From contig JAFRLH010000039.1 of assembly GCA_017431345.1 (NCBI GenBank), positions 1-60,766 on the forward strand: 60,766 nt of DNA, written 5' to 3'. Positions 6,986-14,316 of the stretch are shown here, in pieces. Each line of letters begins with the position of its first letter. Position 1 is the stretch's first letter. The translations under genes and the position numbers were made by a program. Under the pieces are notes generated by a model. That model worked only from the letters and a program-made list of their open reading frames with translations, was not told the origin of the DNA and searched no databases. The DNA is from Lachnospiraceae bacterium (GTDB lineage Bacteria; Bacillota; Clostridia; Lachnospirales; Lachnospiraceae).

Positions 6986-8146
6986 ATGAAAAAACGTTCC
7001 ATAGCTTTTATTACTGCAATATGCGTTTGCGCAGTTCTTTCCTGCATGGGGCAGATGCCGGTGCATGCGGATGATATTCCCGGGATCCTGCCCTATAAAA
7101 CGGGTGTCAACAATGCAACTTATTTGGATGTTCCGGGAACCGTAACTCCCGGAACAGAGGGAACAAATACCGATCCTGAAATATCCCAGGGAGATAATGG
7201 CGGCAGCGGTAATGTTAATGGTGCCGTGGTTAATCCTGTTATCTTCAGCAACATTACAGAAGTCGTTGTGATTGGAGACAATACTAATACTACGGGAGGC
7301 GGTTCCGCGGCAGCCGATGGCGGGAATTCGGGAGATAACTCCCAGACTTCCGAGGCCGGAAATTCGGGAAGCAATTCTCAGGCAAACGAAGCCGAGAATA
7401 CGGCCAAAGAAAAGGAACGTGCAATCTACAACAGCAATTTTTCGAGTATCGAAAATGGTTTTAACATTCACAACAATACCGCGATAATTGATATTAAAAC
7501 GGATAACAGAACGGATACCAAAACGGATACCAGAACGGATATCATAACGGATAACAATATCACAGGCATAAGACCGGTCGTCAAAAAAAACAGGCCGGAT
7601 CCTGCAGCTGTCAACTTAAGCGGAGCAGCCGTTTCCTTTACAAAGATCAAGGGAAAGATGACTTATACCGGGAAGAAACTCCGTCCAGCGGTAAAGGTCG
7701 TGCTGAAGGGTAAGACACTTGTAAAGGACACGGACTACACGGTCAAATACAAAAATAATATCAAAGCAGGAACAGCTTCTGTCATCATTTCCGGCAAAGG
7801 CGGTTACATCGGTTCTGCAAAGAAAAATTTCAAGATCCTTAAGGCGAAGAATACCATCAAGCTGAAGTCAAAGAAAAAGACGCTGAAATACAGTAAAGTA
7901 AAAAAGAAGAGTGTATCCTTTGCCATCAAAGCATCTGTAAAGGGAAAAGCAAAGAAGAAGTTTAAGAAGATCCGCATCCCCAAAGCGGTGAAGGAGTATA
8001 TTAAAGTATCATCCCGGGGGAAGGTCACGGTTAAGCAGGGAATTCCAAAAGGAACCTGGAAGATCAAGGTAAAAGTAACAGCCTCTGCCGTTAAGAACTA
8101 TAAGAAGACCGCTGTGAAAAAAACATATAAGATCATTGTGAAGTAA
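6986..8146 (+). CDS. Secreted Asn/Ser/Thr-rich protein with lysine-rich Ig-like C-terminus
   Basis: The 386-residue protein has a signal peptide (residues 1 to about 29, ending PVHA-DD) and an excellent ribosome site (GAAAGGAGG before 6986). Residues 30-200 are low-complexity, rich in Gly, Asn, Ser, Thr and Asp, and include a repeat of Thr-Asp units encoded by 12-base repeats. Residues 210-386 form one or two Ig-like domains (YTGKKLRPAVKVVLKGKTLV) with very high lysine content. I count eight N-X-S/T sequons (NAT, NIT, NTT, NFS, NNT, NRT, NIT, NLS) between residues 42 and 215; one of them (DNNIT) also fits the stricter D/E-X-N-X-S/T form. The STT3 oligosaccharyltransferase gene begins 21 bases after its stop with no terminator between, making it a candidate glycosylation substrate. 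Its function is unknown. Confidence 0.8.
   Translation: MKKRSIAFITAICVCAVLSCMGQMPVHADDIPGILPYKTGVNNATYLDVPGTVTPGTEGTNTDPEISQGDNGGSGNVNGAVVNPVIFSNITEVVVIGDNTNTTGGGSAAADGGNSGDNSQTSEAGNSGSNSQANEAENTAKEKERAIYNSNFSSIENGFNIHNNTAIIDIKTDNRTDTKTDTRTDIITDNNITGIRPVVKKNRPDPAAVNLSGAAVSFTKIKGKMTYTGKKLRPAVKVVLKGKTLVKDTDYTVKYKNNIKAGTASVIISGKGGYIGSAKKNFKILKAKNTIKLKSKKKTLKYSKVKKKSVSFAIKASVKGKAKKKFKKIRIPKAVKEYIKVSSRGKVTVKQGIPKGTWKIKVKVTASAVKNYKKTAVKKTYKIIVK
7498..7555 (+). repeat. 12-base tandem repeat, about five units
   Basis: The unit AACGGATACCAR occurs at 7498, 7510, 7522, 7534 and 7546 (last copy partial) with small changes at the 3' end. It encodes four-residue Thr-Asp-X-X units. Being a multiple of three, changes in copy number keep the frame. 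Confidence 0.9.
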
Positions 8147-8167
8147 CAACGGGAAAACAGCTGTGTT

Positions 8168-10300
8168 ATGAAATCAGAGAATAGATCACGGATCCTCAAT
8201 TTCATATGTATCATGAACGTTATGGCAGCCGCAGTATTCGTGCGGCTGCCTTCTGCATATCTGCACAGTACTTCGCCCGAAAACAGGGAAGCCTGGTGCA
8301 GGGAGGACGGTATACCGTACCTTGCGGAACCGGATTCCTATTATCATGTGAGAATAACGGAGAATTATCTGAAGACAGGACACATAGAGGATGCAGTGAC
8401 AGAAGACGGAAACGCCTGGGATACACAAAGCTTTTATCCGGAAGGACGGACTGCGGATTATCCGCCTGGGATCGTCGTGCTTACAGCAGCGGTTTACAGG
8501 ATCCTACATCCGCTTTGCGGTGCAGATCTGTACAGGATCGAATTTTGTCTGGCCGCATGCATGAGCGCGGTTACGGCGGCAGCTGCTTTTGCCGCTGCCG
8601 GACGGTTCAGCGGCAAAGCAGGCGGTTTTGTAGCCGGCATTGCGGTATCCTGTGCGTCCGGATTCGCAGCCCGCACTTCATTCGGCAGATTTGACACGGA
8701 TATGTTCGTTGTTCTGATGGATGTTCTCCTGATCCTGTTCATGGCGGAAGCGCTGCGGGAAAGAGAATTCATAAAACAGCTGGTCTATTCTGCCTGCTAT
8801 GGTTTCTCTGCACTTCTGTATACGGTCTGCTGGACGCCTCGTTATGCCATGCTGTATGTCTGTCTTGTACTGGCAGGAGGCGCTGTGTTCACAGCATCGC
8901 TGCTGTTCGCAGGGGGGACACAGAGGCGGCTCACGCAAAGAATCCTGCGGGTGATCAAAGGCACTGAGCTGCGGGGCATTGTGCTGTCGGCGGTTATATC
9001 CGCAGTACTCATTCTATGGAGATTCGGAACCGGCTTTATCGGTTCGATCATTTACGCTGCACGGTATACAACGTTTGTAACAGCGCAGGGGGAATTGCCG
9101 AATGTCCTTGTATCCGTATCGGAACTGGAAGTCCCGTCGCCCGTTCCGGAAAAACTCATTCAGTGGTTTTCGGGTTATGTTCCGGGACAGAAATTGAGCA
9201 TGATCAACGGTGTCGGCGGTGTGGCAGTTTTTGTACTGGCAGCGGCAGCATTGATCATGCTGGCTTACGGCTTCATCAGGAAACCTGCTGAAGGTATGTC
9301 TGTCTATCTGGACCGCAGGAGCTGTTCTTTATATTTCTGTATTCTGTTCCTGCTTTTTGCCGGAAGTGTCTATGCCTGCGGACGCGGCATGCGCTTTATA
9401 GAGCATCTGTCGGTTCCGGTCGGGCTGCTTGCGGGGGCGCTGATCGGATGGTTCTGCGCCGGTATCATAAAGGAAGGTACCGGCAGTGCAGTTGGAAGAG
9501 CTGTGCCGGTCGTCATTCTCTGTATAGCCGCCGGCATTCCGGTCATTACCGGATCCCGTGCCTGTTCTGCCGATGTCCGGCCTTGCGTCAGCGATGCATA
9601 TGCTATGGCAATGCAGTGGATCAGAGAGAACGCGGATGACCCGGAAAGCGTGATCGCATCGTGGTGGGACCAGGGATATTTTTTTGAGAGCGAATCCGGA
9701 CACCCGTGTTTCTGGGACGGCGGAACAACGGAATCAATACGCGCAATACTGATTGCCAAAGCGCTTACTGCAGACAGCAGGGAACTTTCCGAACGGATCC
9801 TGCATATGCTTTCCGCTTACGGAAACAGACCTGTGGAACTGCTCAGGGAATACACGGATACCCGGACGGCATTTGACGCGATCTGGGAAACGCTCCTTAT
9901 GGACAGGCAGGGAGCAGAGGATTATCTGATAAAAAACTGCGCAATGCCGGCGGACAAGGCCTGTGAAGCGGCGTGCATGCTGCATCCGGAAGCACAGACC
10001 GAATCCTGGCTTGTCGTGACAGAAAGGATGATGCAGCTGATCGGATGGATCGAATATTTTTCCGACTGGGATTTTACCGGGAACATGCCGCGTCCTGCCG
10101 CTACGGTATACAAATATACGCCGGACGGGAAATCTGTCTATGATACGGAAGAAGGCAGAGAATATTTAGAAAAAAGAAATAAGGAGACGCTCTGGAAGCT
10201 GTTCTTTGACAAAGACGGCGGGAGCAGCTTCAGGTTGGTATTTGAGAAAGAGGACGGCATAGATCATGTCATGGTATGGCGTGTGGGAGAAGGAGATTAA
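8168..10300 (+). CDS. STT3-type oligosaccharyltransferase
   Basis: This 710-residue polytopic membrane protein has the hallmarks of the STT3/AglB/PglB family, which moves a lipid-linked glycan to Asn in N-X-S/T at the outer membrane face. D56 sits in the first external loop (EPDSYYHVR). The second acidic motif is FDTD at 175-178 in SFGRFDTDMF. The external-loop-5 motif SVSE is at 316-319 with its Glu at 319. The acceptor-binding motif reads WWDQG at 499-503 (usually WWDYG) and is followed by a DK/MI-like helix (TESIRAILIAKAL). The first two-thirds is membrane segments, the last third a soluble domain. The loop motifs look archaeal or eukaryotic rather than Campylobacter-like. It follows a sequon-rich secreted protein by 21 bases, and a glycosyltransferase starts four bases after its stop. 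The ribosome site is weak, consistent with coupling. The family call is firm; activity, glycan and targets are inferred. Confidence 0.9.
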   Translation: MKSENRSRILNFICIMNVMAAAVFVRLPSAYLHSTSPENREAWCREDGIPYLAEPDSYYHVRITENYLKTGHIEDAVTEDGNAWDTQSFYPEGRTADYPPGIVVLTAAVYRILHPLCGADLYRIEFCLAACMSAVTAAAAFAAAGRFSGKAGGFVAGIAVSCASGFAARTSFGRFDTDMFVVLMDVLLILFMAEALREREFIKQLVYSACYGFSALLYTVCWTPRYAMLYVCLVLAGGAVFTASLLFAGGTQRRLTQRILRVIKGTELRGIVLSAVISAVLILWRFGTGFIGSIIYAARYTTFVTAQGELPNVLVSVSELEVPSPVPEKLIQWFSGYVPGQKLSMINGVGGVAVFVLAAAALIMLAYGFIRKPAEGMSVYLDRRSCSLYFCILFLLFAGSVYACGRGMRFIEHLSVPVGLLAGALIGWFCAGIIKEGTGSAVGRAVPVVILCIAAGIPVITGSRACSADVRPCVSDAYAMAMQWIRENADDPESVIASWWDQGYFFESESGHPCFWDGGTTESIRAILIAKALTADSRELSERILHMLSAYGNRPVELLREYTDTRTAFDAIWETLLMDRQGAEDYLIKNCAMPADKACEAACMLHPEAQTESWLVVTERMMQLIGWIEYFSDWDFTGNMPRPAATVYKYTPDGKSVYDTEEGREYLEKRNKETLWKLFFDKDGGSSFRLVFEKEDGIDHVMVWRVGEGD

Positions 10301-10304
10301 GAAC

Positions 10305-11270
10305 GTGGATCCTAAGAAAGTGTCAGCGCTGATCGTTACACATAACAGAAAGAATGCGCTTCTGAGATGTCTGAAGGCTGTTCTCGGACAGACGTTTCAA
10401 GTGGATTCAGTCATTCTCGTGGACAATGCTTCTGCAGACGGGACGCTGGAACTGCTTCAGAAGGAAGGAATCGTCAACGGAACGGTATTTCCGGCTGATA
10501 CGCTCGTGCCTGCGGGAACTGCGGAGGGAACGAAGATCTGTGTTCTCCGGAAGGAAAGCAACACCGGAGGTTCCGGCGGATTCTTTGCCGGCATGAAGGC
10601 AGTGGATGAAAATCTGGAGTATGATTATTTTTGGCTGATGGATGACGATGGCTATCCGGACAAAAACTGCCTGAAAAAACTGGTGCGCATTGTCGATACG
10701 TACGGCTATGTCATGCCGGTGTCCTTTGATATAAACGATCCGGGAAAGCTGTCCTGCCCGATCCGGAAAAAGAACGGCAGAAAGACGACGGATTTCAGAG
10801 CGCTGTACGCCGACTACGGCGAGATTCTGCACTTTGTAACGCCCTTCAACGGCGTGCTGCTTACGAAGGAATGTGTAAGAAAAACAGGCTATATAGATCC
10901 GAAATACTTCCTTTGGGGAGATGAATATGACCACTGCTACCGCTGCAGGAAACAGGGGTTTGAGCCGGTAACTTATCTGCGGGCCAGGTTTTTCCATCCG
11001 GCGGACGGCCTTATGCACGTACCGATCCTGTTTGGGCTGATCAAGGTCCCTTATACGGAATCAAAGCTGCGGATGGTCTGCCTCGCAAGGAATTACACAT
11101 ACATTTATCTGCATTATGGACAGCAGTACAGAATTCCGCTGAAACTGATGCTTTACGCGTGGCTGTTCCTTGTAAAAAGAAGAGGGGACATCGGGGGATT
11201 CCTCCTGTATCTTGCCTCTGTGGCGGACGGATTCCGCGGGGATTTTACACGGCATCTTCAATATCTCTGA
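10305..11270 (+). CDS. Glycosyltransferase family 2 (GlfT/rhamnosyltransferase-like)
   Basis: The 321-residue product is a GT-A fold glycosyltransferase. SALIVTHNRK and VILVDNASADGT form the nucleotide-binding start, WLMDDDGYPDK carries the DDD metal site, and the ...GDEYDHCYR segment is the usual catalytic/acceptor region of galactofuranosyl and rhamnosyl transferases. I take GTG 10305 as start: AAGGAG at 10290-10295 is nine bases upstream and the preceding STT3 stop is at 10298-10300. An ATG at 10266 would overlap STT3. It probably transfers a sugar onto a growing glycan, possibly the one used by STT3; that link is from position only. Its 3' end overlaps the opposite-strand glycosyltransferase by 26 bases. 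Confidence 0.85.
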   Translation: MDPKKVSALIVTHNRKNALLRCLKAVLGQTFQVDSVILVDNASADGTLELLQKEGIVNGTVFPADTLVPAGTAEGTKICVLRKESNTGGSGGFFAGMKAVDENLEYDYFWLMDDDGYPDKNCLKKLVRIVDTYGYVMPVSFDINDPGKLSCPIRKKNGRKTTDFRALYADYGEILHFVTPFNGVLLTKECVRKTGYIDPKYFLWGDEYDHCYRCRKQGFEPVTYLRARFFHPADGLMHVPILFGLIKVPYTESKLRMVCLARNYTYIYLHYGQQYRIPLKLMLYAWLFLVKRRGDIGGFLLYLASVADGFRGDFTRHLQYL

Positions 11271-12078
11271 TCCGGCCGGGAAGGGCGCTGCGCACTCGGC
11301 AGGCAAATGTCTTAAGATAATAATGTCTGTGTTTTATGACGCCTGACAGTGCCCAGCGTATCAGATTGACTGCTGCTTCGGGAGGGGATTCCTGCAGGTA
11401 TTTTCTGTAGAATCTGTACTGCGGTCCTATGATTCTGGTCTTGTCTGTGGAAGCACGGCTGCCGGTCAGACGGTGCTTTGCGAGTACCCGCTGATTGCCG
11501 CATGCACTGCCTTCCAGCGAGACAGCCTGAAACCAGAAGGCGTAATCGTCTCGGAGGCTGCCGAGTTCTTCGGGAAGATAGAGCGTGCCGTATTTTGAAC
11601 AATCATAAAGCCCCGTAAGGCAGCCTATATGATTCTGAACTTTCATATCCCGTACAGTAATGTGTTTTTTGACACGCACTGTTCCGGGCAGGAGATGGGA
11701 GTCTCCGTCTATATGTTTATAAGAAGCGGCAGCACAAATGCTGCCTGTTTTTTTCAGCAATGAGATCTGGGAAGCCAGAAAGTCCGGAAGCCAGAGGTCG
11801 TCTGCATCCAGCAGTGCTATATACTGGCCCTGCGCATGACGGATGCCCGTGTTGCGGGCAGAGGCGGACCCGGCGTTATCTTGCCTGAAGTAACGGATCC
11901 TGCTGTCGAGTGATAAAAAACCGCGCACTATCTCTGCTGATCCATCTGCAGAGCCGTCGTCAACAATGATCATTTCCCAGAATGGATATGTCTGGGAAAG
12001 GACTGACTCGATGGTTTCTGCAATATAACGCTCGTCGTTATAGCAGGGCGTGATGATCGATACAAGACCTTTTTTCAT
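11245..12078 (-). CDS. Glycosyltransferase family 2
   Basis: This is a 277-residue GT-A enzyme. VSIITPCYND starts the fold, MIIVDDGSADGS and IALLDADDLW give the nucleotide and DxD metal motifs, and LRDDYAFWFQA near residue 180 resembles the catalytic ED motif region. It resembles TuaG-like transferases that modify surface polysaccharides. The start is the ATG at 12078, with GGAG nine bases upstream. A longer frame from 12123 is unlikely because the -10 box lies only about nine bases before it. It is transcribed towards the STT3-linked glycosyltransferase and overlaps its end. The sugar donor cannot be told. Confidence 0.85.
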   Translation of the reverse strand: MKKGLVSIITPCYNDERYIAETIESVLSQTYPFWEMIIVDDGSADGSAEIVRGFLSLDSRIRYFRQDNAGSASARNTGIRHAQGQYIALLDADDLWLPDFLASQISLLKKTGSICAAASYKHIDGDSHLLPGTVRVKKHITVRDMKVQNHIGCLTGLYDCSKYGTLYLPEELGSLRDDYAFWFQAVSLEGSACGNQRVLAKHRLTGSRASTDKTRIIGPQYRFYRKYLQESPPEAAVNLIRWALSGVIKHRHYYLKTFACRVRSALPGRIRDIEDAV

Positions 12079-12131
12079 TTCTGATTTCTCCGGTAAGGCA
12101 GGCATGCCGAAATTTGTTTGCATTTGACAGT

Positions 12132-12160
12132 ATTATACCATATTGGTGAAACCGGCACAA
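12132..12160 (-). promoter_or_regulatory. Probable promoter of the reverse-strand glycosyltransferase
   Basis: On the minus strand TATAAT (12137-12132) lies 17 bases after TTGTGC (12160-12155). This places the RNA start after the ATG at 12123, supporting the start at 12078. Confidence 0.55.
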
Positions 12161-12222
12161 TCGGGCAGGGGTCTGCCGCGTCCGGCATCTGTCACCAATT
12201 TCCCCTTTTATTGTCCCGAAAA

Positions 12223-12251
12223 TTGTGATATTATTAACTGTACCTTATACA
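12223..12251 (+). promoter_or_regulatory. Probable promoter of degV-serC
   Basis: TTGTGA at 12223-12228 and TATACA at 12246-12251 have a 17-base spacer. The DegV start codon is 45 bases downstream. Confidence 0.5.
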
Positions 12252-12296
12252 CATACCGGTTTTTGTATAACAAAACGATATGGAGAGTGGGATATC

Positions 12297-13139
12297 ATGA
12301 GTTACAAGATCGTAGTAGACAGCTGCTGTGACCTGACGCCGGAAAAAAAGAAGGATCCGCATTTTCAGATCGTTTCCCTGACGCTGGAAGTCGGCGGCGT
12401 GAGTTATATAGACGACGAGACGTTCGACCAGGCAGTGTATCTGAAAGCAGTTGCTGCATCAAAGGAATGCGCGCATACTGCATGTCCTTCGCCGGAGAGC
12501 TACAAAAGAGCCTATGAAGGGCCGGAGGAAATGGTCTTTGTCGTAACACTTTCCCAGCATCTTTCGGGGAGCTACAACAGCGCGTTGGTCGGCAAGAGCC
12601 TGTTCGAGGAGGAGAATCCCGCGAGCACGAAACGCATTCATGTTTTCAGTTCGGATTCAGCCTGCTGCGGGGAGTCGCTGGTCGCTTTTAAGATCCAGGA
12701 GCTGTGTGAAGCAGGATGTACTTTTGAAGATATTGTTGCAGGCACGCAGGATTTTCTGTATAATATGAAAACATATTTTGTGCTGGAGGACATGGAGCCG
12801 CTGCGCAAGAACGGCAGACTGACCGGGCTTGCAGCCCTTGTGGTCTCCGCACTGAATATCCGGCCGATCATGGCCGGCGACCATGGCGTGATCGTCCGTG
12901 TCGGGCAGAAGAGAGGGATCGCCAGGGCATTGAAAGCAATGGTCGATCACGCCCTTTCCGATGATCCGAAAACAGAGGACAAAATCCTTGCCGTTACCCA
13001 TGTCAACTGCCGTGAAAGAGCGGAATGGGTGATCAGTCTGATCACCGCAAAAGCAAAATTCAGGGAAGTGTATCTGGTGGATGCTGCCGGCGTGGCGACC
13101 ACTTATGCAGGGGACGGCGGAATCGTTTTAACATTTTAA
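12297..13139 (+). CDS. DegV family fatty acid-binding protein
   Basis: The 280-residue protein matches the DegV (FakB-like) family, whose members bind a fatty acid and, in the best-studied cases, present it to the FakA kinase for acyl phosphate formation. It opens with the typical KIVVDSCCDLTPE segment, has THLSGSY-like VTLSQHLSGSYNSA in the middle, and RKNGRLTGLAALV plus NIRPIM, all family landmarks. The start ATG at 12297 follows a GGAGAG site. Whether it works in fatty acid uptake here is inferred. serC follows 20 bases downstream with no terminator, so the two are likely co-transcribed. Confidence 0.88.
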   Translation: MSYKIVVDSCCDLTPEKKKDPHFQIVSLTLEVGGVSYIDDETFDQAVYLKAVAASKECAHTACPSPESYKRAYEGPEEMVFVVTLSQHLSGSYNSALVGKSLFEEENPASTKRIHVFSSDSACCGESLVAFKIQELCEAGCTFEDIVAGTQDFLYNMKTYFVLEDMEPLRKNGRLTGLAALVVSALNIRPIMAGDHGVIVRVGQKRGIARALKAMVDHALSDDPKTEDKILAVTHVNCRERAEWVISLITAKAKFREVYLVDAAGVATTYAGDGGIVLTF

Positions 13140-13159
13140 GCAACAGGGGGAACTATAGT

Positions 13160-14239
13160 ATGAGCAGAGTGTACAATTTTTCAGCAGGTCCGGCCATGCT
13201 TCCGGAAGAGGTGCTTAAGACTGCAGCGGCAGAGATGCTTGATTATCATGGCAGCGGGCAGTCTGTCATGGAAATGAGCCATCGTTCCGCAGTATTTGAA
13301 GGCATCATCACACAGGCGGAGGCTGATATCAGGGAACTGCTTTCCGTACCGGATAATTACAAGGTGCTTTTCATGCAGGGCGGCGGGAACCAGCAGTTTG
13401 CGGCTGTACCGCTTAATCTGATGCGGAACGGCGTTGCCGATTATATCCTTACCGGACAGTGGGCCAAGAAGGCGGCAAAAGAAGCCGAAAAATACGGAAA
13501 AGTCAACATCATCGCGTCAAGCGCTGACAAGACATTCTCCTATATTCCGGACTGCTCTGATCTGCCGGTCGATCCGATGGCGGATTATGTATACATCTGT
13601 GAGAACAATACGATCTACGGAACAAAATATCATCAGCTTCCCGACACCAAAGGGAAGACCCTGGTAGCGGACGTATCCTCCTGCTTCCTTTCGGAGAAGC
13701 ACGATGTGGAAAAGTACGGCATCCTCTGGGGCGGCGTCCAGAAGAACGTCGGTCCTGCAGGCTGCGCCATCGTGATCATCAGGGATGACCTGTTAAGGGA
13801 AGACATCAATCCCATGACGCCTGTCATGATGAATTACAAGGTGACTGCCGACAACAGATCACTCTACAATACGCCTCCCTGCTACACCATCTATATCTGC
13901 GGCCTGGTCTTCCAGTGGCTGAAGAAGATGGGCGGCCTGGATGAGATGAAACGCAGGAACGAGGAAAAGGCAGCCCTGCTTTACAACTATCTTGACAGCA
14001 GTGCCATGTTCTCCTCTACCGTAGAGCCCGGTTCCCGTTCTCTTATGAACGTTCCGTTCGTGACCGGAAACAAGGATCTGGATGCAGAGTTCATCAAGAA
14101 AGCGACAGAATCAGGATTTGTCAATCTGAAAGGCCATCGTACCGTCGGCGGTATGAGAGCCAGCATCTATAACGCCATGCCCATGGAGGGCGTGAAGGCG
14201 CTCGTGGAATTCATGAAGGATTTCGAGGCGGCGCACTGA
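13160..14239 (+). CDS. serC: Phosphoserine aminotransferase
   Basis: SerC converts 3-phosphohydroxypyruvate and glutamate to phosphoserine in serine synthesis, and can act in vitamin B6 synthesis. The 359 residues fit the family length. It begins with the diagnostic YNFSAGPAMLPEEV, has the PLP phosphate region QGGGNQQF, and the Schiff-base lysine in GGVQKNVGPAG. The end carries the MRASIYNAMP signature. The ATG at 13160 follows AGGGGG. No serA or serB lies nearby. A GC-rich hairpin follows the stop. Confidence 0.95.
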   Translation: MSRVYNFSAGPAMLPEEVLKTAAAEMLDYHGSGQSVMEMSHRSAVFEGIITQAEADIRELLSVPDNYKVLFMQGGGNQQFAAVPLNLMRNGVADYILTGQWAKKAAKEAEKYGKVNIIASSADKTFSYIPDCSDLPVDPMADYVYICENNTIYGTKYHQLPDTKGKTLVADVSSCFLSEKHDVEKYGILWGGVQKNVGPAGCAIVIIRDDLLREDINPMTPVMMNYKVTADNRSLYNTPPCYTIYICGLVFQWLKKMGGLDEMKRRNEEKAALLYNYLDSSAMFSSTVEPGSRSLMNVPFVTGNKDLDAEFIKKATESGFVNLKGHRTVGGMRASIYNAMPMEGVKALVEFMKDFEAAH

Positions 14240-14264
14240 TTAAACCGTAATGAAGCAGATCATT

Positions 14265-14300
14265 CCCGCGGGGCGCATCGCGTTTCCGCGGGTTCGTTCT
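14265..14300 (+). terminator. Possible terminator after serC
   Basis: CCCGCGG (14265-14271) pairs with CCGCGGG (14286-14292), followed by a weak T-containing tail. It could end the degV-serC message just before uvrC. Confidence 0.5.
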
Positions 14301-14316
14301 AAATGGGAGATCACGG

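Noticed and set aside
6926-7471. 181-codon reverse-strand frame over the secreted protein gene
   Set aside because: It is a mirror frame of a gene with a signal peptide and an excellent ribosome site; no start signal or family was seen.
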